Shown here in pieces: positions 1-11,400 of a stretch of 64,000 bases of DNA (the stretch's first letter is position 1; each line of letters starts with the position of its first letter). This stretch comes from Verpa conica. Taxonomy: Eukaryota; Ascomycota; Pezizomycetes; Pezizales; Morchellaceae. The translations under genes and the position numbers were made by a program. Under the pieces are notes generated by a model that saw only the letters and a list, made by a program, of their open reading frames with translations, had not been told where the DNA came from and searched no databases. The stretch spans positions 1,178,001-1,242,000 of the forward strand of contig JAUFSD010000023.1 of assembly GCA_033030425.1 (NCBI GenBank), given 5' to 3'.

Positions 1-66
1 AGCCAAAACCGAAGCAGAACGCACGACAGCGCGTGGAGCAAGGGACAGGAACATGTGAGCTAAGCT

Positions 67-186
67 CAAGGAACTATCCAGAATCGTTCCAACGAGGGAA
101 CTCATCCTTTGGTATCCAGTAGCTGGCAAGGAACTATCCAGAGTCGTTCCAACGAGGGAACTCATCCTTTGGTATCCTGTTAGTGG
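67..186. repeat. 60-bp tandem duplication (two copies)
   Basis: Two adjacent copies of a 60-bp unit (67-126 and 127-186), each beginning CAAGGAACTATCCAGA and differing at only a few bases, mostly at the 3' end of the unit. A third copy starts (CAAC) and stops. A TTATATAGG motif follows about 90 bp later. Tandem repeats upstream of a TATA-like motif are common in LTR U3 regions, so this may be the edge of an LTR element whose body lies left of the window. That reading is inference; no second LTR is visible. Confidence 0.85.
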
Positions 187-1495
187 CAACTGTAAAGGCA
201 CTTTAAGCGTTGATAGAAGATAGTTGATAGACATCATTATCTTCGGTGAGGAGGAAAGAGAGGTGAGGGGAAAATGTTGGTTATATAGGAATATTCCTGG
301 GGGCTCTCAGAATTTTCGTTGTTAGGAGCAACGGGAATATAAGGCCAGCAAAGCCTATCTGTAGATTACTAACTCATCGATGATGTAGTATGAAATTTAT
401 AGATCTCTTTAGATTAACATTGATGTTTATTCCATTGCACTGTAATATCTTTTTTCTCAAGTCTTGCGTAATCCCCGTTACAAATACTCTCAGATTTCTG
501 TGAGCAAGAACCCCAAACGTCTACCTGATGAAAAGAAGACACCCTTCAGAGAGGTGGTGTCCTTTCATAGCACTTCAAGTCTGTGTATGTTAACCAGATT
601 TACTCCCGCAGACAAAGCCTTGAATGTATTTGTGCGAGTGATAGCTTGTGAATCTCCACAGCGGTACCACGACTATGCAGGTATCCAAACGAGGCAGGTG
701 TTACAGGAGATGTTTAGACATGTATATGTGAGCCACATATATATCTAGCTTTTTATAGGACAGGATTTATCTACACCGGGAGCGTGTCTTAAGACTAGGG
801 CCGTAGGGGAAACAACACCTGGTTGCCACGTAACAACCAAGAGCCCAATGATGTAATACCTTCCCTCCACATAGGAGATCTATTTGTTCTAGTAGGCGTA
901 TATATGTTTTAAGATTGTAGTCTCTGTATCTTAACGCTCATTTTCTATATTATTATTGTGAAATGATGATTACCTTAGGTTTATTACTTTGTGGATTACC
1001 ATGAATCTTAACCCTCCTAATATCTACATATAGGAGAAAACTACACTATCCATGCCCGGCATATGCGTAACTCGATCTACCTATGAGGGGATATAGACCT
1101 AATTAATTCTTTCTCTATTACCAGATGATTGAGTGCATCAGATATGTGAATGAAGATATAGTTTACGTGTATTTATCTACGTCACATACTATCACTCGAT
1201 TATTATATGTAAATTTTTTTACATCTTCAACCATACTAAAATCGTGAACGCTCAAGATTATCTCAACCCCAGCATAAACCAAAGAGCCACCACCTACTCA
1301 ACCAGATCTATCTCGATCTAGTAGGAAATTAGACTAATTTCTCACTAAGTCCCAGTACCATTATTTCTGTCCCATAGCTGACATAGCAGACAATCACACC
1401 GCCCTTCACCACTCACAAATGGATTTACATTTCTGATCCAGAGCCAAACAAACCTATTCAAAATGCAACTACTCCCCTCATAGCACCCTTCAATC
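187..1495. other. Gene-free AT-rich stretch
   Basis: I see no supported gene. One open frame of 94 codons (464-748, +) begins at a TTG and has no recognisable domain or splice context. The sequence is AT-rich with frequent stops in all frames, as expected of old transposon-derived DNA. Confidence 0.5.
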
Positions 1496-1924
1496 CTATC
1501 CAGCAAGTAAACCCTCCATAATAGCAAGCTCACGCGACAATGAAGCATCCTTCTTACTGAGAAACGTCAGTTCGATACGCAGCGCATCAAGAGCAACCTT
1601 ATCGTCATCTGAATACTCAGGCTGCGTGAGGAGGAACGCTGAGATCTCTGCCGTGGCCGCCTGTCGGTCCATATATCTCGCTCGACGTGTTGTACCCTGA
1701 CGTCTCCTCTCCAAATAACTTTCTGTCGCTCCTGAAAGGCCACCACGCCACTCTCTATAGGCTCTATGTAGTGGGGAGTGTTCGAAGGAGTTTAGACGAT
1801 AGAACACGTCCTTTAATTTCTTTTCGTTTGCACGGAGAAGCCTCGTGAGGGTGTCTTTCTCACGTAATACGGTCATTTGAAATGTGTCTTGGGGCTGAAG
1901 TTCTGAGTTGAACGGTGTTGCCAT
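1496..1924 (-). CDS. Small charged helical hypothetical protein
   Basis: The open frame extends upstream to 2011. I prefer the internal ATG at 1924 (protein starts MATPFNSELQ, 142 residues), because the stretch before it is low-complexity Ser/His and reads like leader sequence. The protein is rich in Arg, Lys, Glu and Leu. Two parts look helical: around residues 15-45 (TVLREKDTLTRLLRANEKKL) and the last 50 residues (ALDALRIELTFLSKKDASLS), so short coiled coils are plausible. There is no signal peptide, membrane segment or known motif. It is a single exon and lies alone in a gene-poor region. I do not recognise the family. It is supported only by frame length and by protein-like composition, and it could be chance or a relic. 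Confidence 0.42.
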   Translation of the reverse strand: MATPFNSELQPQDTFQMTVLREKDTLTRLLRANEKKLKDVFYRLNSFEHSPLHRAYREWRGGLSGATESYLERRRQGTTRRARYMDRQAATAEISAFLLTQPEYSDDDKVALDALRIELTFLSKKDASLSRELAIMEGLLAG

Positions 1925-3746
1925 CGTCTGTGGATGTTGTGTTGATACGTCAGTGTGATGGTCCTTGGAGTGGGATCGAGAAGAGTAGGAGACATTTCCG
2001 GGGCATGTCAAAGGTTAACAAAGGGCATTTTTATATTTTAAGTTGAGTACAATACGACCGTCCTATAACGATATTATTTATAAGGTTATCGCTAGCAGGA
2101 TGCCCTAGAAATCGTCTCACTAGGTGATATTTGGTAGTATCCCTGACTTGGACCTTCCTAATCGGGTTAGACTACCTTCTCTATAAGAATATCCTTCCTA
2201 ATCCCCCGCCCAACGGTTTATCTTTATAAAGAGATTGTACTGTATTGGGTTCCACAAAGCTAAAACTACTATATCCGGTGTTGGTGGTTCAGATTATGCA
2301 ACGCTCCCACGAGAACCACCCCGCATAAGATGTGTAGCCCTTTAGATAAAGACTCAATATCTTGAGATTTTTGTTCTCTTTATGTGGGGATACAGTTTCT
2401 TTATACGTATGAAGGAGCAAACCTTAAACCTGCCGCTTTCAGAATTGGGAATGCGGAACTTTCCGTCAATCTCGTTTTTTTCGCCAACATGAAAAGTGGG
2501 ATAATATCCGAGGTGTATGAGGATAAATCTCAGATGATGACTACATTAGTATCTCGGGTTGGAATCATGATACTAGACAGTAACAGATAGTTAATCTAAT
2601 AGCCTTATCGTAGTGGTTCTTCTAACATTTTAAATCCATCTGTGCGTATTTACTAGGAGTTCTTTGGCGCGGAACCTATACAAGGCATACATTCTTTTAA
2701 AACAAGAAACCAGCCGTAACTTGTACAGATTATTTCAGAAATAACCCATTAGATTAAGAATTATGAAGCATTACCACCAATCCCGCCCCCAATATAACGT
2801 CAAACGTTTATGATTGCACTTCTTCAAGGAGAAACACAACTTGAACTTTGGAATATACGTCTTTACGCTCGATCGGCATTCCCATAGTACCTCAAAAAAA
2901 GATGCCGCAGTCTCATCCACAGTCGACCTCCAAGGGACGGCCCGTCAGAACCCTATCCAAGCTAAGCACAGACGAGAGGCCCCCAGTAGACCTAGCCAAT
3001 AACAACCACGCCAACCCCTCCGAAGCATGAGAAACATCGTCTATGGCTTCATATCTCTACAGAAGCAGCATCTTGTGTGTAAGCAGAGTCTGCATACTTC
3101 TGTCTCGCCAATATGTGTAATGCGTTGGCAAACGCAGCACTCCCAGCGTGGAGATCGTTGGGAGCGGCAGATATCTAGAGCCTTATTTATTTCGTAAGTT
3201 CCTGCTGGTCTGGGTGGGCCAGAAGTGGTTCCTTCTTTTTTATCCGTCATTTTGGGTTAGATATTGTAACGGGGGTGTTGTGTCTAGTAGTACTGCTCTG
3301 TGGAGATGGTTTCTTGGTCGGCTAGTTGAGAACCATGGGTGATATTTTAGACTCTACCCTTATATAAACCCCAATTTTTACAAAAGGATGACTATACAAT
3401 AGGTAGTGTGTTATGTTTGCCACACCATCCAGAAAACTGTCGTGGTATCCACGTAAACCTTATCACAGGGAGACAAAGGTAATGAAAACGAACTAACCTC
3501 TTCTGGAAAAGTTGTGAATATGCCAAGAATACATCTTGCAGGGTAGAACTTGCTAGCGGTGGAAGTCATTCGTGGTATTCCTTTCAAGTTATACTTCTCT
3601 TTTAACTTTACTTTCGCCTTTTATCCTTACCCCTCAAATATTCCATAGATGTCATAAGCTCCCATAAACCCTTCAAGCACTAAAATAATCCAACCACTCC
3701 AACTTCAAGATATACGCATTTGGACGTACTAGCAAAAAGAAATAAT
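1925..3746. other. Gene-free stretch before the tRNA
   Basis: No supported gene. Short open frames at 2384-2590, 2814-3030 and 3041-3342 overlap one another on both strands and carry no motif. No repeat structure was recognised. Confidence 0.45.
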
Positions 3747-3818
3747 AGGTCTTGCTGGGAGTCGAACCCAGATTACGGGAATCAGAATCCCGGGTGCTAG
3801 CCATTACACTACAAAACC
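3747..3818 (-). tRNA. tRNA-Gln (anticodon CTG), intron-less
   Basis: On the minus strand a 72-nt cloverleaf folds completely. The acceptor stem is GGTTTTG with CAAGACC (one G-T pair) and a T discriminator. The D arm contains GTGTAATGGCTAGCAC. The anticodon stem CGGGA/TCCCG encloses the loop TTCTGAT, giving anticodon CTG, which reads CAG (glutamine). The T stem CTGGG/CCCAG encloses TTCGACT. The 5' GGTTTTGTAGTGTAATGG stretch is typical of eukaryotic tRNA-Gln. Internal A and B boxes are intact and no intron interrupts the anticodon loop, so it is probably functional. Confidence 0.96.
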
Positions 3819-6214
3819 TGTTAGCGCCAAACTCATACTGGTACTACTTAGTCCTTGCTACTGGAGTAGCAGCTACTCCCATTTGGTATAGCCTGCACAT
3901 ATCTGCTATCACCCGACAACCTTAGCAGTATACTACATTCAGGGCCCTCCCTTATGTTATCATTTACACATATTTGTAATATTGATTTAAATATCTTCAA
4001 CCATTGTGCTCCCCTACAGCCACCGACCCTCTCTTTTTTTCTTGCTCTTCCTCGCCCAACCGATCACATATATTTCGAAAGTTGACATTATCTAGATTCC
4101 GCTACATAAATTACTTCTGGAGGTTTTATAAAGAATTTAAAGCGGCTGTACTACTTTATTTGTAGATGCCCTGGACTTTTTTCCTCTGTGTCCCCTGCCT
4201 CGAGAAATAGTCCAACTTTTTCTCCAGCAACCATTCCCGCGCACCCCCTTAGAAAAAGACAAACCGTACCCTACTCCCTTCCCATGCCACAGGAGTAAAT
4301 ATAACATATACTCAGTTAGCTCATACAGGATGATAATCCAAACATTAATTTATTCTCCTTTTGCGGCTATTCTATAGTCGCTTCTGCGCTACTGTAATCA
4401 CTGCTCTTTGGAATCAAAGTGAGGTTATCGCTACTGGTGATGTACGATACGCTACGCTGCGTAAGTATTCATATGAAAAGTGAGACAGCGTCACTAAAGC
4501 CGCCTACAGCAGCAACACAACCAGCAATCAGTAAACAGTTTAGTCGAGACTTAGCTTATGCTGGACTTATTCCTACAGCATGAAACACGAACAAGTAACC
4601 ATGCGGTCTCGTGCTGAGACCTCGGATAGCTACAGAATATTGGTTTTCTCAGAAGCATATTTACCTCTTGAACTTTCCTATTATTTTCAGACGCCCGTTC
4701 CCAGGTCATATCCGCCCCTTCCTTAAAATACCACCTTTTCTGGTAAAGCAAGGTCTAGAGATCATACGGAAACCCTACTAAATACTCAACTGCCATTAAT
4801 ATCCACCCCTGGGAGGTATATTTACCGCGTTATGATTAAATGATTACTGTGAGATACCGAGTGATAGGATATGATTCCGTAGTAGATATGGGTTAGGGTT
4901 ATGTTTATTCATCCCCCGTCCCCACCACAACTATAAAATCTCCGAACCTAGTAATTGAAACACATTTCTCTAGACGGTACTGGAGAAAGTCATCAGCGCT
5001 AAGATAATCAGTATTACAGTTGTATCGGCGCGATTGTCAACGTGCATCACAACTCCAGCCTAAATAATAGTCAGTCTATTTCTCGAGCATTAAAGATGAG
5101 CAACTGAAGACTGTACTCCGGGGTTAAATCCCAAGAGTACTGACAATAGTAAAAAAACCTCGTTATGAGTATGGGTGGTTCAAGACTCGTAGTCGACGAT
5201 TTTTCTACCATAACCAGACGTACCCGGGAATCTACAGTTGGAAAAAGCCGGCATAATAGGACGTCTAGGAAGATGAGGAAACACCTGATTCTATTTGTCT
5301 CTGGATAGCGGGTGCTAGAGCTCTTAGATACCTTTAGAGGATCATGGCACGGTATGTTTGAGATAATCAACCTTACCACCGTCTATTGGAAAGTATGAAT
5401 TTTCTACGGAAGTACTTCAGGTGAAACTAAGTATAACCAGGTCTTAAGCCCGATTATTATTGCGTGGAAATGTGCGAAGCGAGGGACAATAGTTAATTTT
5501 ACCCAAGTATGTTGCGGGGGTGAATGGAGTCGTTACGCTAAGCCGAAAAATGAAATTTAGATACCCAATGACGTATTTTGAGTCTAGCTGTAATAAGTGA
5601 TGCCCATTCTGTGACAGCTCTAAGCGATCACCAGTGCACAGAAGAGATATCCCGGAATCCAGATAAATCACAGTATATCACTCGAGTCTTGCCAAGCCAA
5701 TGATCATTGTCATGAAGATCTTATCGCACCTTAAACATTCCCGACGAAACGGCATAACCATATATTACTACACTTAAGCATATATAGCATCGACCATAGG
5801 CAATTCCAAGCTATTATCAGATAGTCCCTCTAATATACCTCAGATAGTATCGATTTGCAGATCATACGAAGGTAGCGTAAAGCATTGCATATCTTAAAGA
5901 GATCTTAGATATAAGTATGGAGTGTTTGGGTCGGTTATCTAGTTCTATATCTTTCATTTGTGGGGTATAGGCTGATCACATTAAACGTTTACTAAAGTAA
6001 TAATATCTCCTTAAGGGAGTGAGTTTTCAATCTGTTACACGAGGCTCATGATTTCATGATCACCTCCGCATACTATTATCTCTCAGGTACCACGCTTCGC
6101 TAAACCCATTAGGTACATGAAATAAAAGAGTTATGGAACCAACGCGGCAAATTGGCGCTCAATAGCACTAATTCTAACCCGTATTCCGGTAGACCTAGCC
6201 TTAGTTTAACCCAT
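3819..6214. other. Gene-free stretch between the tRNA and the 760-residue gene
   Basis: No supported gene. Minus-strand open frames at 5071-5379 (102 codons) and 5444-5671 show no domain, signal or splice sites. A short telomere-type motif, GGGTTAGGGTT, lies near 4890-4900. Confidence 0.45.
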
Positions 6215-8497
6215 TTAAACCGCTATCCCCAGTGCCCCTTCCTCCTCATCAACAATATTTTTCATAGCAGCTTTCTTCCTTTTGATTGTATCTCCTCCAT
6301 CATCAATCAGCTGACTTCCAGTGCTTGTAGATCGTTCCCCAATGCCTGTTAATACTGCATTTACTGAAACACTAATAGCATCACTACTCATACTGAAGTG
6401 ATTCCCGCTGGGGGTATATGCCGGTGCAGGGAGTTCCAAGCTCCTATTTGACTCGGTATCTTTCATTTTATCAGGCTGCTTATCCCACCCACGTCGGTCG
6501 GTCCATTCCCCAATCGCGCTGAAGGCGTCCCGGAGGGCTAAAGATAGATTCCTAGAAACCCAGAACAGGACCATCGTAAAGGTTGCGAGTACCGTAAAGA
6601 ACCCAGTGAAAGCAAATATTTCACCCATTTTACCAAAAGCTGAGTGTTTACAAGCAATTTGTGCCAGCGGACTAGGAGTTGCCAGGTTTTCATCTTGAGC
6701 ATGACTTACCGGAACAGTACTTGGACTTAGTACATCAACTCCTCTTTTGAAGAGCGAGGACCTGAGTGGTAATGAAGACGTACTCCTTCTTGCATTGCTA
6801 TTCGAAACTTCTGGAGGGCCTTCATTTTTTAGGTTTGGTGTAGCAGGACATATCATGCGGTGCTTTCCACCACGCATATCAAACTTGCAGTTGTGCCAGA
6901 GTCTAGGCTGGTTTGAAGAAAAGTAAATTGGGCTGTAACGCTGTGAGAATTGATGACTGAAGCCTGGACCCTCTATCCCATTTGCTCGCTTAATGTGATT
7001 TTCTCCTCCGTTGGTCTTATCGCTATATCCAGATGGAGGTTTACATAGCACCTTTGAACCAGATACACACCAGCAAAGAAACCAATGGTCAATAACATTT
7101 TCTGGCGATGGTTTTAAGTCATTCCCGAGATCATCGGATGCATCGTTTTTCCTGATCTTAGGACTACCATCCCAAATAAGCTGTCTTCGGATATGTTCCA
7201 GCTCACTGCTATGGCGAAGTTGGCTAAGAATATACTCAAACTTGTTGCTAGTGTCATCAGTAATTCCGTCGTCTAACCACTCGCCGTGATTTGAATAAAA
7301 ATGAAGGTAGTGTGTGAGTAGCCTTTCGAAATCTGCTAATGCACCCATGTAATCATCTTCTATGCTACTCGGGTTACCGGGTCTATATTCCTTGTTCATG
7401 GCTTCATGTAGATTATTCACCACATCTTGAACTACTGGTGTCCAATCAAATTCCGCGATATCAAAATCTGTGTCACCCCGCAGCCCAGATAACTTCAGAA
7501 CTAATGTCTGAGCAATGATTTTAGATAATTCATTCCAGGTAATCTCTGAGCCGTCTTCGAACCCTAGGTCCATTAATGATGATATGACTAGGGAGCTGAG
7601 ATATTCCACTATCTGGTCTACGTATTCCCCCAACCCACTTGCTCCCAGTGTCTCATTATCATCATGTATTCCAACAATGGCTTCAACGGCGGCTCCACAG
7701 TTAAGTTCCACTTCTGTCTCGTATTTGTTCTCCCTGAACCAACAATGCAAAGTTCCACTAAAACGGAGACCAACAAATGCGTCTGAGCGCTTTTCTAGAC
7801 CCCTTTCCTTGTATGACTTGGGGCCCTGACCGAGATCTAACTGGTCATTTCTCGCAAAAGAACTCGACCGAGGAGAGATGGGTTTGAAAGATTCTGTTAC
7901 CGGCGGCTTATCTGAGGTAGCCATGAGACGAAGGTCATAGTTATTATCAATTGGATAGATTGAGACTAAATAACTAGCGGTATCGAAGCCGGGCTTTACC
8001 GTTAGTTGAGGTCCGACAGAAATAGGTAAGCCGTTGAGTAAACTGGAAACCAAAGACTCAAACACTGAGTTATCCAAAACCTTCCTAGACGCACGATTAG
8101 CGTTCTTACATCTGAGCATCCTTGGTTCAGTTCCATGCTCAAACCAGCAGGGATAGAGATTCACTGCTGGATGAGATACATCAAGTGCTGCATTGACTTT
8201 TTCATTATGTAAATGGGAATCAAAGCCAAGCATCTTGATGGTTCTTCTATGAATAGGCAAGTCATGCCCGAGCAAAGTACATTCCACGTCCCTGACCTCA
8301 CCAAGAGTAGCAAAAACGTCACACCTGATCCATGAAGGTTCGCTGGATGGATTAATAGTGGGATACTGAGAAGGAGCAGTCCCACTGGGGACGAGCAGTA
8401 AGTCCGGGGGTGCCGGTAAAGCCCGGGCCCAGGTATTGGGACCTAGATAAAATAACAGGGTGAGAAACGCCCCACAGGAATTGAAATAGCTATCCAT
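6215..8497 (-). CDS. Large single-pass membrane protein (760 residues), unknown family
   Basis: A single uninterrupted exon of 760 codons, far longer than chance allows in this AT-rich DNA. The N-terminus (GAFLTLLFYLGPNTWARALP) looks like a secretion signal of about 26 residues. Residues ~27-620 would form a large extracellular or lumenal part with scattered cysteines, acidic patches and a Ser-rich stretch near 590. One hydrophobic segment follows at about 628-648 (FAFTGFFTVLATFTMVLFWV), then a ~110-residue cytosolic tail rich in Ser, Asp and Lys, ending in acidic EEEG. This is type I topology. I recognise no enzymatic or adhesive domain. Its neighbours are deserts, so context gives no role. 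A second protein of the same plan but different sequence lies at 38966-39748. Confidence 0.78.
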   Translation of the reverse strand: MDSYFNSCGAFLTLLFYLGPNTWARALPAPPDLLLVPSGTAPSQYPTINPSSEPSWIRCDVFATLGEVRDVECTLLGHDLPIHRRTIKMLGFDSHLHNEKVNAALDVSHPAVNLYPCWFEHGTEPRMLRCKNANRASRKVLDNSVFESLVSSLLNGLPISVGPQLTVKPGFDTASYLVSIYPIDNNYDLRLMATSDKPPVTESFKPISPRSSSFARNDQLDLGQGPKSYKERGLEKRSDAFVGLRFSGTLHCWFRENKYETEVELNCGAAVEAIVGIHDDNETLGASGLGEYVDQIVEYLSSLVISSLMDLGFEDGSEITWNELSKIIAQTLVLKLSGLRGDTDFDIAEFDWTPVVQDVVNNLHEAMNKEYRPGNPSSIEDDYMGALADFERLLTHYLHFYSNHGEWLDDGITDDTSNKFEYILSQLRHSSELEHIRRQLIWDGSPKIRKNDASDDLGNDLKPSPENVIDHWFLCWCVSGSKVLCKPPSGYSDKTNGGENHIKRANGIEGPGFSHQFSQRYSPIYFSSNQPRLWHNCKFDMRGGKHRMICPATPNLKNEGPPEVSNSNARRSTSSLPLRSSLFKRGVDVLSPSTVPVSHAQDENLATPSPLAQIACKHSAFGKMGEIFAFTGFFTVLATFTMVLFWVSRNLSLALRDAFSAIGEWTDRRGWDKQPDKMKDTESNRSLELPAPAYTPSGNHFSMSSDAISVSVNAVLTGIGERSTSTGSQLIDDGGDTIKRKKAAMKNIVDEEEGALGIAV

Positions 8498-11400
8498 CTA
8501 TGTGTAATAACACAGGGTATTTAGCCAGCAATCCTAATACTATAAGATGATTCAGTGGAAGAGATTACAACTTTCATGAGAAACCAGGATAACGTAGCGG
8601 TGATGGTGATGGAGAGGTTAGCAATTATTGAGGTATTGATGAGTAGGCTATGGGGGATTGACAGGTGATGGTTATTGGGTAAAGGTGGGAGAGACTATTT
8701 TATTATCTGGTGTTGACACGTAGGTGGTAAAGCGGGTAACACTGTTCCTGGTTCGAATACATAAGTGACTGGTCGGGCTGTACTATATAGGCATTATACA
8801 GCCTCAGCCACCAAATTTACCCGTAGTGGAGGTACTTACCCGCCGGCTTCTAGCAAATCCTCTCTATTATCGTTATGATCGTAGCCATTGGTCCTATTAA
8901 ATTTAATCTAATACAATGTCCTAGATTTAGGGTCCCCATTATAGACTAGCGTGAGAATGTCAAGCACAAAACCTCTGGACCCAGCTCAAAAAGGACTGTA
9001 GTACAAGCGGTTCCGCCCCCACACAGGGCGCACCACATGAATTCTTACCCTACAAAACAGGATATCTTAACTGACAACAAACCACTCCCCCGGGTAAGAT
9101 TAGTCACTGCACTTTACGTTTTCCCCGGCTTTTCTTTCAGTCCCCTTAAAGTCCTGGTATCCTTACTTTGTTCCTTATCGGTTTTCAGAAAAAAACGCTA
9201 GTACAAAAGGTAATAATTGTGGGCCCCAAAAGGGTTGAGATATTAAAAATCCCAAAGAGGCGATATTTTTAGACCGCACGATAGAGAATATACCAGCAGT
9301 CCTCACTAGGGACTGTTAGACGGGTTTATCTTATATTTTCTTACGTTTAACCCGGATAATTATGGCTGCTGAAGCTTAATCGTTGTCTTCACACCCTAAT
9401 TACTGATTATGTAATCGGTAGAGTTGAAAACAACGAGTGATCCAATATGATCATAAAGAGCGGGTATTTTTAGTCACTAGTAATTTTTGTAGATAATTAT
9501 TTATCTCGAGACTCTGGGGATTATATAACTTGGTAATGATATAATTCACCTTCAAACTTTACAACCTCTTACGAGAAATACACCCGGTGGATACGGAATC
9601 CCCAAGAATGCAACGTAAGCTCAGCCAAATATTATGTAAATGGACAAGCGAAGCTTATGTTAATTACCGGCTACGTGGATTGAAATTTCACCATACAGTG
9701 GGGAAAGACAACACTATTGGCATTCGTGGGTTAGGGTTTGAGCTAGTCTCTGCGGCTCTGCGTAGATCCAATACCAGCAACCACGTTTCATTTTCTCCGA
9801 ACAGCACATCACTGCAAAAGTTGCATAGATATGAAACACCTCCTCTACTCAGTGATTACCTTAAACTAAAGCCACCATTCAGCACACTATGTAGATTCAA
9901 TGCAGTAGAAATAAGGTTGGGGCTCTGCGAGGCTTAATGACTTGCATATCGACAGGGTTGGGCCGGGAGTTGCCGTGGTTCACCCCGAGTAGGAATTCAT
10001 GCAGCAGTTAGGTACAGATGGCGCATCAGATACTTGGGAGTATAGCACTAGAAAGAGAAATATAGGAATAGTGGAACAGCGAAGTAAGAAGTGAAGTGAA
10101 GTGAAGGGTGAAGATACAGCGAGCCTCTAGTCTGGAGAGGGGTTATCCGGCGTGCGTATAATAGATCTTATTATGATTCAAATATATGGTTGTTGGGACC
10201 TTTTTAGTGTTTTATGTGGCACTTATTTTGAGAGTTGTTGAATTCCCACCGCAAAGCAATATACGGCTAGTGAAGCCAGCTTAACCAGTGGAAAACCCAC
10301 GATTTTCCTATCCCTGTCGCCCCAGCCCAGACCACTTACGAGATACCTCCTGATTAAGTATGGTCAAGAGTGTGTGCCTGGAGCCAGGGTAAATCTACTG
10401 ATCTACATTACTGGGTTATGATCTCCGGAGGTGATAGGCTATTTAGGTATGTCTAAGGTAAACTGATGGTTCCCAGTATCAAAGCCTTCTACTCTCAGTA
10501 AACCATTCATGATTCATGAAACTATGCATGACTTGTAAAGCCTATTTGCGAGTTATATAAAGGCAGTACTAAATGGGCTATATCACGTTTGAGAAGGTTT
10601 AAGGCTATAATAATACTACATAGATATTGGACGACTTGAGACTAGACTAGCATATAGTTATAATTTAATGGCCCCGGCAAGACCTATTTAAGCTATTTGA
10701 GTACAAGTAAGTAATTACATACAACAATTCGTAGTGTTGCCTACCCTACTCCACACCGTATAATTGGTCCTAGCCTATACATATAGATACTATAATTGAT
10801 ACCTTATCAACCCCTGGTGAAATATGACTAGGCATATTTCTAGAAATGTGTCATACTTTAGGTTGCATTCGGTTAAATCCCTTAATTAGTACGTATATGA
10901 CCGCATTCCATATTCTTGCTGCCATCTGGAGCAACCTAAGCGGAGAAGGCCTACGATATCATTGATCGCCCTCACACGGAGAATCCCGTAGATCACACTT
11001 TATTTCTGCGCTTGTGCGGGAATTTAAATTTTGAAGATCCTTTATGTTAATCTTACGGGGAACTCCCCAGAACCAAAAGGCCATTATATCAAGTATTTGG
11101 GCAAGACTAGTACGTTGCCTTACGGTAATCCTTAGCGCAAGACCCGAGCTATGTAGAAAGGTATCGGATCAACAAGGTCGACCTCAGAACCTTTATTGGT
11201 TATGAGTCTGCTTATGTTAGCTCGGAAAAAACCAAACCTAGTCCCCGCCATTTACAACTTACCTTTAACCCGGTGGTTTCATTATTTCTCAACAGCCTTG
11301 CCTCTAAGTCATTTCCTGCAAGTCTAGTCATACCGATCAACATCCCTTGTGTTAAATCATTTCTCGACTAAATATACCCATCCCACCCGCATAAAATGAT

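Noticed and set aside
9587..9937. 116-codon plus-strand frame with protein-like composition
   Set aside because: It starts at GTG with no ATG context. No domain or partner exon was found, so it is mentioned only inside the desert entry.
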